From assembly GCA_021106665.1 (NCBI GenBank), contig JAIOTR010000531.1, positions 1-5,895 on the forward strand: DNA of 5,895 bases, written 5' to 3'. Each line of letters begins with the position of its first letter. Position 1 is the first letter of the stretch. The position numbers were made by a program, and so were the translations under genes. Below the pieces are notes generated by a model that saw only the letters and a program-made list of their open reading frames with translations, did no database searches and had not been told where the DNA came from. The DNA is from Bacteroidales bacterium. GTDB lineage: Bacteria > Bacteroidota > Bacteroidia > Bacteroidales > JAADJA01. This document shows, piece after piece, positions 1 to 5,895 of the stretch.

Positions 1-524
1 AGATAACCATCCTGTGAAGGTTTAAAATTAAATTCAAGCGGATCGTTTTCATAATAAAACTCCCTGACGCCCTCAACTTTAAACTTAAAAGTCGGGTCCC
101 GCTCCTTTTTATGCTTATAGATCACCGCTTCAATTTCAACTTCAACCAGTATATTCCCAAACTCATTGATATCTCGATTGGTCTCCCGCACTTCCTCTAC
201 GATAATATCTGCCCCTGTCTCTGTGGATACAAAGGATTGAAAAATATCCTTGAATTTTTCATCATCTTCAAAAGTGTAAAGAAAATCGGAAACCTGAACA
301 TTCTCAGAAATACCGGCTTCAACCATAGCATTTCGCTTGGCTTCATCTATGGCTTTGTTTTTTACCTCTTCAAGGGTCAAATCACGTGCTTCATATTTTC
401 CGGTAGCAGTCACCTTTATCTTCTTCTGAGCAAAAACACCAGATGAGATAAACATTACAACACAAATCCAGATTAAATATTTCAAGATACCTGCCTGTAA
501 ATTATATTTAGTTTTTTGTTTCAT
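1..524 (-). CDS. Exported LPP20/FlgT-N-like plus DUF4384 protein, 3' end beyond the window
   Basis: The first 174 codons of a gene running off the left edge are visible. Residues 1-32 form a Sec signal peptide with a long N-region, a hydrophobic core (about 16-30) and a likely cut FA-Q at 32/33. Residues 36-135 start with KVTATGKYE and continue with an Ala/Glu/Lys-rich helix (AIDEAKRNAMVEAG), the pattern of LPP20/FlgT-N-type domains, where a 'Gxa' strand precedes an 'A..eAkrnAl..a' helix. From about residue 149 the text (FYYEND, then FNFKPSQDGYL at the edge) matches the start of DUF4384, a beta domain usually ending in an 'LFPN'-like segment, here cut off. Role unknown; such proteins are envelope-associated. 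The ATG at 524 is chosen as the longest start, but an in-frame TTG at 485 is preceded by AGGCAGG and would give a more typical signal peptide (MKYLIWICVV). The gene follows the caspase gene by 164 bp containing repeats, so it may be in the same operon or have its own promoter. Confidence 0.85.
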   Translation of the reverse strand, partial: MKQKTKYNLQAGILKYLIWICVVMFISSGVFAQKKIKVTATGKYEARDLTLEEVKNKAIDEAKRNAMVEAGISENVQVSDFLYTFEDDEKFKDIFQSFVSTETGADIIVEEVRETNRDINEFGNILVEVEIEAVIYKHKKERDPTFKFKVEGVREFYYENDPLEFNFKPSQDGY

Positions 525-555
525 TATTTTACATATAATATCTGTAGTTTATTTT

Positions 556-577
556 TTTCTCGCAAAGACGCCAAGAA
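556..577. repeat. Short dispersed-repeat-like motif (cgcaaagacgccaag)
   Basis: The stretch resembles the 'cgcaaagacgcaaag' family of short intergenic sequences that I recall turning up in many environmental bacterial genomes, usually between genes and often near other repeats. Read on the minus strand it is CTTGGCGTCTTTGCGAG. Only one copy lies in this window, so repeat status is inferred from resemblance and not shown by internal duplication. It is not part of either neighbouring coding frame. Confidence 0.4.
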
Positions 578-662
578 TTAAAAAAATGAATGGTAATGTT
601 CTAATGACACACCCCTGCACCCCTCTCAAGAGGGGAATCTATGGTATTCATTTTTTTGAATT
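576..662. repeat. REP/MITE-like palindromic element with perfect 12-bp inverted ends
   Basis: AAAAAAATGAAT at 580-591 is repeated in perfect inverted form (ATTCATTTTTTT) at 646-657. With one unpaired base the match extends outward to AATT on both sides (576-579 and 659-662). The arms enclose 54 bp whose core is a C/G-rich block: two direct CACCCCT copies (610-616 and 618-624) and a compact hairpin CCCCTCTCAAGAGGGG (620-635, 6-bp stem, 4-nt loop). C/G-rich 'acacccctgcacccctctcaagaggggaa'-type blocks occur as dispersed intergenic repeats in some Bacteroidota as I recall. No transposase is nearby, so if mobile it would depend on one elsewhere. Target-site duplications were not evident. Confidence 0.5.
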
Positions 663-688
663 TGTTCAACACTATATAAAGTAGCTAT

Positions 689-2398
689 TTAATACTTAAC
701 CAAATTCCAGCTTTGCCAGCTGCCTTCCACACTAGGGCTGACACTAACCGTTGGGTCCTGCTCCTTCTGATTTATTCTCAATGATTCCAGGGAAACATTT
801 TTCGTTATGTAATCCGAGAGTTCACCGTAAGTAATATCTCCCTGTGTATCTTTAATTTTCTTCAAGAGATAAAAGGTAAACATTCCATGTTGCTCGCCTT
901 CGATTGGCAAGGCAGATTGTTCACCACTACTGGCGGTAAACACCACCAGGTTCCCCTGAATTAAATTGTCTTTGGGTTTCACTTTTACACTGCGGGCAGC
1001 CAGTAACCCGGCATCCCGACCTCCACCGCTGAAACAGGCATCAAGAAAAATGGTTACTTTTCCCGCGCCACTCTCTGCAAATTTTTTATAAATATCTTCT
1101 AATTTCACCGCTGCATCAAGGTTTGTTCCTGAAACATCAACCGGAATCAAATAAGGAGCCCGTGTTTGTTCATCAGGGAGCCCGTGCCCGGCATAATAAA
1201 ATATGATCTCAGCCTGTTCGCCGCTTTTCGAGGCCAGTTTTGAAATCAGGTCAATTTTCTGGCAAATCTCACCCGATGTGGCATCCTTTAACAAATGTGC
1301 GTTCATCTCATTTACCCCCAATGTTTTAACGGCATAATCCCTGAAAATGGAAGCATCGTTTCGGGCAAATTCTACATTGGTTTCCGTATTAAGTCCCCGC
1401 TGGTACCGCGTATAATCTTCATTTCCTATAATCAAAGCATAGCGGTACGGATGTTTTGTCCTGTTTACAGGTATATTCTTATCCACTTCGGAAGATAAGG
1501 AAGCAAGTTTGATATCAGGTGATTCAGTAACAATTCCGCTTATAACAACCTCATTACGTGCAGTCAATCTTTGTTCAAGGCTCACATAAAGTGTGGTATC
1601 CCTGGCATATTCATTCAATGATTCAAACAAATCTACCAGAACCGGGATTTCGTTTAATGTATAGCGCCTCGTTGCCGTGAATAAAAATTCCAGTTCTCGT
1701 GTTTCTCCCCGTCCAAGATTTCCGATAACGAAACGGCTTTTTTCTCCAAGGCAAAAACAATTGGGATTAGGAAACTTAAATTCAGTAATAACATCTTTCG
1801 CATCTCCTTCCCCAATATTCTGAATAATAACCTTGAGGACGATGGGATAATTCAACTTGATCAATCCTCCATCCTCTGTACTAAATACCGCATCGGCAAC
1901 AATGACTTTTGCATTTGCAAACTCCCTGGTTTCAATTTTGATCTCCAGAGGAAAGGCATCAAAACCACGCTCCTCCAAAACTTCGATCATAAACTCGGCA
2001 AGTCCTTCTGCGAGGTTAATATTCCCTTTTATCGGTATGGAAACAATCTTGCTGGAATTTCCCTGTAAATCCCCAACCGTGATCAGTTTCTGGTAGTCCA
2101 AACCCCCTATTTCAACATTTTTTAAGGAAACCCTCACCTTGACATTTTCAGCCAAACCTTCACCGATGTTTTCAATCATCAAGTTTATTTCACAACTCTC
2201 ATTTGCGTCAATGAAATTGTTTTCATTTTCATCAATGAACTTTTCACCGGTAATGATCAGGTCGGGAAGTTGGGTTACATACGACCGTTCCGATTTTGTA
2301 AATATGATCTTTTTCTTTTCGCTTTTTCCCGAAATAACCTGTCCGTAAGAGACGGTTGAAACAAAAAGGAGAATAAGAATAAATATCCTGGTTTTCAT
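689..2398 (-). CDS. Exported caspase-like (peptidase C14) protease with two CARDB-like domains
   Basis: A complete 569-residue protein. Residues 1-19 are a signal peptide (hydrophobic core 5-16, cut YG-Q), so the enzyme acts outside the cytoplasm. Two CARDB-like beta domains follow, about 45-155 and 165-280, each with the 'NIGEG.A..V' turn typical of the fold; the first begins with an EF-hand-like loop (D56, N58, N60, D64, E67) that could bind calcium. A linker leads to a caspase/C14 domain from about Y320 (YALIIGN) to about 530. The catalytic pair is intact: His405 in YYAGHG and Cys455 in DACFSG, with FTASSGEQSA from F487 and HGMFTFYLL forming the usual later strands. Family members are cysteine endopeptidases; the substrate here is unknown, and Asp or Arg/Lys preference cannot be read from the sequence. 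The start ATG at 2398 lies 21 bp after the upstream stop, which supports co-transcription. There is no T9SS C-terminal sorting domain, so periplasmic location is the simplest reading. Confidence 0.93.
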   Translation of the reverse strand: MKTRIFILILLFVSTVSYGQVISGKSEKKKIIFTKSERSYVTQLPDLIITGEKFIDENENNFIDANESCEINLMIENIGEGLAENVKVRVSLKNVEIGGLDYQKLITVGDLQGNSSKIVSIPIKGNINLAEGLAEFMIEVLEERGFDAFPLEIKIETREFANAKVIVADAVFSTEDGGLIKLNYPIVLKVIIQNIGEGDAKDVITEFKFPNPNCFCLGEKSRFVIGNLGRGETRELEFLFTATRRYTLNEIPVLVDLFESLNEYARDTTLYVSLEQRLTARNEVVISGIVTESPDIKLASLSSEVDKNIPVNRTKHPYRYALIIGNEDYTRYQRGLNTETNVEFARNDASIFRDYAVKTLGVNEMNAHLLKDATSGEICQKIDLISKLASKSGEQAEIIFYYAGHGLPDEQTRAPYLIPVDVSGTNLDAAVKLEDIYKKFAESGAGKVTIFLDACFSGGGRDAGLLAARSVKVKPKDNLIQGNLVVFTASSGEQSALPIEGEQHGMFTFYLLKKIKDTQGDITYGELSDYITKNVSLESLRINQKEQDPTVSVSPSVEGSWQSWNLVKY

Positions 2399-2419
2399 TT
2401 TATAAAGTTTTATTTATCA

Positions 2420-3241
2420 TTAAAAACGATAATTTATTCCAAACAAAGGACGCTTAGTATAAGGATCAAAAGAAGAGATAAACGAAACATCCGATTTCCC
2501 GGCCTTTTTCCTGATACTGCCTGCCTGCAATCCAGTCCATAGCAAATCACCAGCCCAAATAACAATAGCCATACCAATAAAGACTTTTGATACAGTATTT
2601 TGGGTTTTTGCCTGGTTAAAAAGATCATCACGCTCATCAGGTGTAGTAGCAATTTTATAATCTTCATATGTATTATAAGCCGAATTGTTCATCACCACAG
2701 AACCTGCAATACAACCATAACCAACCACACCCAACAACCATTGGGCTCCACTTCCTTTTGCCACACGATTCCCTAATCCTGGCAATATAACAGATAACCC
2801 CATGGCCCCAATAACACTGATCCCGCTACCCTCTGTTTTTGGCACAATTACTTTTTCTTCTGTTCCTGATTGTTTCACGCCTTCTGATCTGGCAAATATT
2901 TCAACTGATATTTCTTCATCTATAAATGCATTGTCAGTTTCCATGTCCCAGATGACCCTTTTATCCGATCCACCGGGTACCCCTTTTCCGACATCACCTG
3001 AAACTGCAGATGGAATAATTTCCGTACCTGAATCGCCGGTAACCTTTACCCATATATTGAAAGTTTCCCCGGCCTTAGCCTTGACAATATCATAGGTTAT
3101 GATAAGGTTTGATCCATCCTGATAAAAATCAGTATTTTCAATTCTTGCATTCGATTGGGCAAAAGTTGGTTCAAACCCGAACACAAAGCAAAACCCGACT
3201 AAAAGGAGGATGATAAATTTATATTTTTTCATTTTTTCCAT
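2420..3241 (-). CDS. Exported membrane-linked protein with N-terminal beta domain and PGLG segment, function unknown
   Basis: With the ATG at 3241 the protein has 273 residues. The frame stays open to an ATG at 3319, but that start would overlap the preceding gene by about 58 bp and add a basic, non-signal leader; 3241 leaves a 19-bp gap and puts a signal peptide (core 9-23, cut FA-Q at 28/29) at the N-terminus. An ATG three codons later (3232) is equally possible. Residues 31-112 form a beta domain (IENTDFY, ITYDIV, FNIWVKVTG, SGDVGKG, KRVIWDM) that I recall from many Bacteroidota proteins, often next to other modules. After a Ser/Gly/Glu linker come ILPGLGNR (about 152-159), two likely membrane helices (about 168-185 and 220-238) joined by a polar helix, and a C-terminus ending NYRF. 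The second half resembles DUF5683-type 'PGLGQ..' membrane proteins. It is placed directly upstream of the caspase-like gene, so it may anchor or regulate that protein; this is inference. Confidence 0.82.
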   Translation of the reverse strand: MEKMKKYKFIILLLVGFCFVFGFEPTFAQSNARIENTDFYQDGSNLIITYDIVKAKAGETFNIWVKVTGDSGTEIIPSAVSGDVGKGVPGGSDKRVIWDMETDNAFIDEEISVEIFARSEGVKQSGTEEKVIVPKTEGSGISVIGAMGLSVILPGLGNRVAKGSGAQWLLGVVGYGCIAGSVVMNNSAYNTYEDYKIATTPDERDDLFNQAKTQNTVSKVFIGMAIVIWAGDLLWTGLQAGSIRKKAGKSDVSFISSFDPYTKRPLFGINYRF

Positions 3242-3260
3242 TTTGTTTGTCAACGACCAA

Positions 3261-4262
3261 TTAATTTTTCTTTTCAGCAGAAACAACTTTGTTCTCCTTA
3301 TTACTCGCACCAGAAGCAAAGTTTTCCCTTATTACAGAAGGTTTTTTTCTCACTATTTGAAACTGTTCACCCTTTTGATTGGTAGCATAAACCTGCAGGT
3401 TCCAGTTGTAATTTAATTCACCATTTAAATCATAGAGTGCATCCCAGGTATCTCCATCATCAAAAGAAATCATATTACCGGCTCCATTAATCGCAGGCCC
3501 TTCATCACAACCGGCAGGATGTGTTCCGGCAGGATGATCAACTATCCACAGACCGGCCCAAAACTCATAAGAGGAATTTATAACAAAATTGTATGAAGGT
3601 AAAATTTCATTCCATTGATCTATATCTGGATATACCTGTTCAATATGTACAAGCGATGGGGGATTTGAGCCTTCCCAAAATGTAATGTAATATTTTGTAG
3701 GTGAAGGTTCTTTTGGGTAAAATCTAACCTTAGTTACACTAAATCCATTATATTGCGTTAATGCCTGTGTCGGGAACCGGATTGCCAAATCAAATTCCCC
3801 GCCTTCTGTTAAACCAACACTTGTATAATTCACACCATCATCATAATGTAGCCAGGCAGGTGATCCACCTGAAGGCAAGGTTGTAAATTCCATAATATTT
3901 CCATAGGTAACTTCACCAGATCCTTCAATCAAATAAGCTCGTATCTGATATGTCCTATCCACTGCCAGGCCTGAAATATTTGAAGCAAAATCTCCCGTTA
4001 TACTTGTAGGATCAAAAGGTGGAGTAGCTTTATTTTCGATGGTAGGCGGTTTATTAACGTATGACAGGCAAAATCCATACTCCATAACACTTTCATCATC
4101 TCCAAGATCTATAATTGAGCCATATGCACTAACGGAAGTTTGTAAAACATTAGTCGGTTGGTCTGTTCGAATCATTGCTATTCTTTCAAGATCAAATTTT
4201 TTACAGCCAATAATAATTAGCAAAATTAATAACGGAACCGATATAAGTATTTTTAATTTCAT
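3261..4262 (-). CDS. Lipoprotein with FN3/Ig-like domain and C-terminal beta-sandwich domain
   Basis: A complete 333-residue protein. Residues 1-20 are a lipoprotein signal peptide with lipobox IIGC (Cys20), predicting lipid anchoring in the envelope; the following KKFDLE is not a clear surface-export signal. Residues 30-129 have the Bacteroidota FN3/Ig-like pattern: SAYGSI, YGFCLS, a Pro-rich segment, then NISGL, YQIRAY, YGN and FTTL. From about 136 to 294 there is a second beta domain: HYDDG, FDLAIRF, VTKVRFYP, YYITFWEG, WAGLWI, HPAGCDEGPA, a G-rich ISFDDGDTWDAL and finally NWNLQVYA, a set familiar from secreted proteins of this phylum. No catalytic residues are apparent; binding to glycans or proteins is plausible. 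The last 39 residues (295-333) are a polar Lys/Glu/Asn-rich tail of low complexity. The start follows the upstream stop by 61 bp and the stop precedes the next start by 19 bp. Confidence 0.9.
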   Translation of the reverse strand: MKLKILISVPLLILLIIIGCKKFDLERIAMIRTDQPTNVLQTSVSAYGSIIDLGDDESVMEYGFCLSYVNKPPTIENKATPPFDPTSITGDFASNISGLAVDRTYQIRAYLIEGSGEVTYGNIMEFTTLPSGGSPAWLHYDDGVNYTSVGLTEGGEFDLAIRFPTQALTQYNGFSVTKVRFYPKEPSPTKYYITFWEGSNPPSLVHIEQVYPDIDQWNEILPSYNFVINSSYEFWAGLWIVDHPAGTHPAGCDEGPAINGAGNMISFDDGDTWDALYDLNGELNYNWNLQVYATNQKGEQFQIVRKKPSVIRENFASGASNKENKVVSAEKKN

Positions 4263-4302
4263 CTTTTATAATTTGTAAAAATTGATATTCAAAATATTTC
4301 AA

Positions 4303-4330
4303 GAACTAAATTACCGTTAGGTTTTAGTTC
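4303..4330 (-). terminator. Weak hairpin overlapping the stop codon of the transglutaminase-like gene
   Basis: GAACTAAA and TTTAGTTC form a perfect 8-bp inverted repeat (arms 4323-4330 and 4303-4310) spanning the TAA stop at 4324-4326. Inside the 12-nt loop ACC and GGT can pair, giving a longer stem with a two-base bulge. On the minus strand it is followed by TTGAAATATTTTG, only loosely T-rich, so it is at best a weak terminator or attenuator, or an mRNA 3'-end stabiliser between this gene and the lipoprotein gene. Confidence 0.3.
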
Positions 4331-5895
4331 AAAATGTCTTTTTTAAAGTTCATCATTTTCTGTAAATGGTCCGAAGCAAAATCAAATAACATATTGCCGT
4401 TTTTCTTGTACATTTTCACATAATTCAGGTCGAACCAGATAAATAATTTCCCAACCGAAACACCTGACAATATATCAATCTGGGCATCCCCGCTTTCAAA
4501 TGATGTTAGTTTTAATTGTGAACCATCTTTAATCTTCATCTCCCTGATAGTAATGGATTTACCATTCATGGTTTCTACCATGACTATACCATCATTATTC
4601 AGAACAAGGTTGATTTTCCCCATGCTGTTATACAATTCGGTATATTCATCCTTAAACTCCGGATCATTCATGTCTATTGCCAATTGGACATCCTCACCCG
4701 ATACCTGGAAACCGGTATATTTTACATGGTTTAACATTGCAAACAGTCCGGAAATATCCCGGTTACAGTTTTCGGAAACCAATTTTTCCGCCTCAACCTT
4801 AAGGCTCTCAGCAAGTTGAAATCCACGAGTTTCATTTGTTGTTAAGGATAAGGATTCTACATTAAATCCTGTTGTTCTATTAAAAGTTCCGGTCAGGTAC
4901 AACAAGCCCATCGGACCCATTTGTATTCCATAATTACCAAAGTCTTCATTTTCGCTGTAAAAAGATGTTCCCTGACTCCTTCCGTCCTGAGTGCATATTG
5001 TCATATAAGTGAGGTAATTACTTTGCGGATATGTGTCAAGTCCTGCTTTTAACACCCATTTGAACTGACCATCGTTGGAATACTTAGCCATAAAAACATC
5101 GTTGGATTCATCCATACATTGCACGGAAGATATTCCATTTTCAAAATCAATTTTTCCAGCGAAAGAACCTGCAATATAGATATCATTCTTTGCATCCAGA
5201 TCAACGGAGAAACCTGTGGCATTTTTGTTTCCGTCAACACTTCTGGCCCAAACTACATTTTTATCATTGTCGTACTTGGCCAAAAAGATATTACGATTAT
5301 TTTCCCCGGACTTCGATTTTAAAACATAATCCCCGAATGTAGCTTCTCCAACAAAATAACCTGTTAAATAAGCATTTCCGTTATCGTCAAATACAATGTC
5401 CCTTTGGTTATCACCCCTGTTTCCACCGGCCTGCCTGGCCAGTCCCCAATAAGATTTTTTGTTGGCCGCTTTATATAAATAATCATCTATCTCTATGATC
5501 TTTCCATCCTTTCCCCTGTATTCAGGCATTGTCATTCCAATAGGGGCATTAACAAATGTTGCATCTGCTACTACATATTTTTCATCATTGTAAACTACAA
5601 AATCGCCCTCAACGTCCGTATTAAATTTCACGGCAGTAGCAATATGACCAGGATACTCAATCCCGATCACTTTGTTATTCATCAGTGTTTTTACCAAATA
5701 AGCGAACAATATAGACCGGTCTTCACAATCGGAATATGGATAGAAAAACACTTCTTCAGGAAAGAAAAACTTCTCTTTTGTAAACTGCTGCTGGTCTGTT
5801 TGATAATCAAAAGATGTCTGCACAAATTTCAATAGGAAAGAAATAGCCTCTGTTTCCGACATCTCTTCGAGAATGGGTATAAAACTTTCAAAGAT
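4324..5895 (-). CDS. Transglutaminase-like domain fused to SBBP-like propeller blades, 5' end beyond the window
   Basis: The frame is open to the right edge; the ATG at 5862 is internal, preceded by in-frame IFESFIPILEE, so 523 residues are visible and the N-terminus is missing. Numbering from that Met, residues 9-105 carry the transglutaminase-like triad: Cys46 in YSDCEDRS, His73 in PGHIATAV and Asp100 in VVADATF. Such domains act as cysteine proteases or amidases at least as often as cross-linkers. Residues about 153-340 hold blade-like repeats: GNAYLTGYF ... FLAKYDN ... VVWARS, then NDIYIAGSF ... FMAKYSNDGQFKW, and a weaker GLLYLTGTF. The pattern (G.vY.tG.f, f..Ky...g...W) is that of SBBP-type beta-propellers, but three blades are too few for a closed seven-bladed ring. 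The last 150 residues (about 360-512) are unassigned, with predicted helix then beta-rich text. The enzyme is probably exported, but the signal peptide would lie outside the window. The next gene begins 61 bp after the stop. Confidence 0.88.
   Translation of the reverse strand: MFESFIPILEEMSETEAISFLLKFVQTSFDYQTDQQQFTKEKFFFPEEVFFYPYSDCEDRSILFAYLVKTLMNNKVIGIEYPGHIATAVKFNTDVEGDFVVYNDEKYVVADATFVNAPIGMTMPEYRGKDGKIIEIDDYLYKAANKKSYWGLARQAGGNRGDNQRDIVFDDNGNAYLTGYFVGEATFGDYVLKSKSGENNRNIFLAKYDNDKNVVWARSVDGNKNATGFSVDLDAKNDIYIAGSFAGKIDFENGISSVQCMDESNDVFMAKYSNDGQFKWVLKAGLDTYPQSNYLTYMTICTQDGRSQGTSFYSENEDFGNYGIQMGPMGLLYLTGTFNRTTGFNVESLSLTTNETRGFQLAESLKVEAEKLVSENCNRDISGLFAMLNHVKYTGFQVSGEDVQLAIDMNDPEFKDEYTELYNSMGKINLVLNNDGIVMVETMNGKSITIREMKIKDGSQLKLTSFESGDAQIDILSGVSVGKLFIWFDLNYVKMYKKNGNMLFDFASDHLQKMMNFKKDILN

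Larger units (their letters stand above)
525..688. other. 164-bp intergenic spacer with repeat-like sequence
   Basis: This is the only sizeable spacer in the window. It separates the caspase-like gene from the DUF4384 gene, both on the minus strand. It is AT-rich except for a C/G-rich core around 610-635 and a 'cgcaaagacgcc' stretch at 561-572. I could not find a convincing Bacteroidota promoter (TAnnTTTG with an upstream TTG box) on the minus strand, and no intrinsic terminator with a T-tract directly after a stem. Its structured parts are listed separately. Confidence 0.7.

Noticed and set aside
111..446. Plus-strand open frame of 111 codons
   Set aside because: It lies wholly antisense to the DUF4384 gene, whose minus-strand frame has a signal peptide and recognisable domains; the plus-strand translation has no coherent domain.
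620..635. Hairpin as an intrinsic terminator of the caspase-like gene
   Set aside because: No T-tract follows the stem on the minus strand (it is followed by TGCAGGGG); on the plus strand the T-run starts 15 bases later and there is no plus-strand gene to end.
689..2398. Caspase-like gene as part of a cytoplasmic antiphage or cell-death system
   Set aside because: The protein has a clear signal peptide and no sensor, nucleotide-binding or gasdermin-like partner is present; all characterised neighbours are envelope proteins.
2434..2667. Minus-strand 77-codon frame inside the membrane-linked protein gene
   Set aside because: Overlaps the real gene in another frame; its Leu-rich text is a by-product of the membrane-helix codons.
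2802..3095. Plus-strand open frame opposite the membrane-linked protein gene
   Set aside because: Antisense shadow: Ser/Pro/Thr-rich translation arising from the opposite coding frame, with no start context and no recognisable motif.
3201..3211. AAAGGAGGATG as a ribosome binding site plus start on the plus strand
   Set aside because: It lies inside the signal-peptide coding part of the minus-strand gene and leads to a stop almost at once (ATGATAA).
3242..3319. Longer start at 3319 for the membrane-linked protein
   Set aside because: It would overlap the end of the lipoprotein gene and bury the signal peptide behind 26 basic residues; the start at 3241 fits spacing and export.
4291..4298. 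Possible TAnnTTTG promoter box upstream of the lipoprotein gene (minus strand ATATTTTG)
   Set aside because: Only the TTTG half matches the Bacteroidota -7 consensus and there is no convincing -33 box at the expected distance.

Overview
The window looks like a chromosomal stretch from a low-GC member of the Bacteroidota (Marinilabiliales/Bacteroidales-like is a guess). The reasons are: (1) three proteins have Sec signal peptides with Gln just after the predicted cleavage site (FA-Q, YG-Q, FA-Q), the habit known as the Bacteroidetes 'Q-rule'; (2) start codons lack clear Shine-Dalgarno sequences and have AT-rich leaders; (3) the protein families are ones common in that phylum, including a lipoprotein with an FN3/Ig-like domain, SBBP-like propeller blades and a CARDB-like domain with a D-x-N-x-N loop; (4) one intergenic region carries repeat-like sequence of a kind familiar from such genomes.

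All five genes lie on the minus strand and read from the right edge to the left. In transcription order they are: a transglutaminase-like/beta-propeller protein whose 5' end is outside the window (4324 to the right edge); a lipoprotein with an FN3-like domain and a C-terminal beta domain (3261-4262); an exported membrane-linked protein of unknown function (2420-3241); an exported caspase-like (C14) protease with two CARDB-like domains (689-2398); and the N-terminal half of an LPP20/FlgT-N-like plus DUF4384 protein that runs off the left edge (1-524). Gaps are 61, 19, 21 and 164 bp. The three middle genes are therefore very likely co-transcribed. The first gene may be separated by a weak hairpin at its stop codon, and the last by a repeat-bearing spacer.

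Every gene whose N-terminus is visible encodes an exported product (three signal peptidase I substrates, one lipoprotein). The set reads as a cell-envelope or secreted module combining two folds with complete Cys-His catalytic residues (caspase and transglutaminase-like) with adhesive or scaffolding beta domains. No function for the whole module is established. A link between the two cysteine-enzyme folds is an inference from gene order. No RNA gene, CRISPR array, transposase or plus-strand gene was found.
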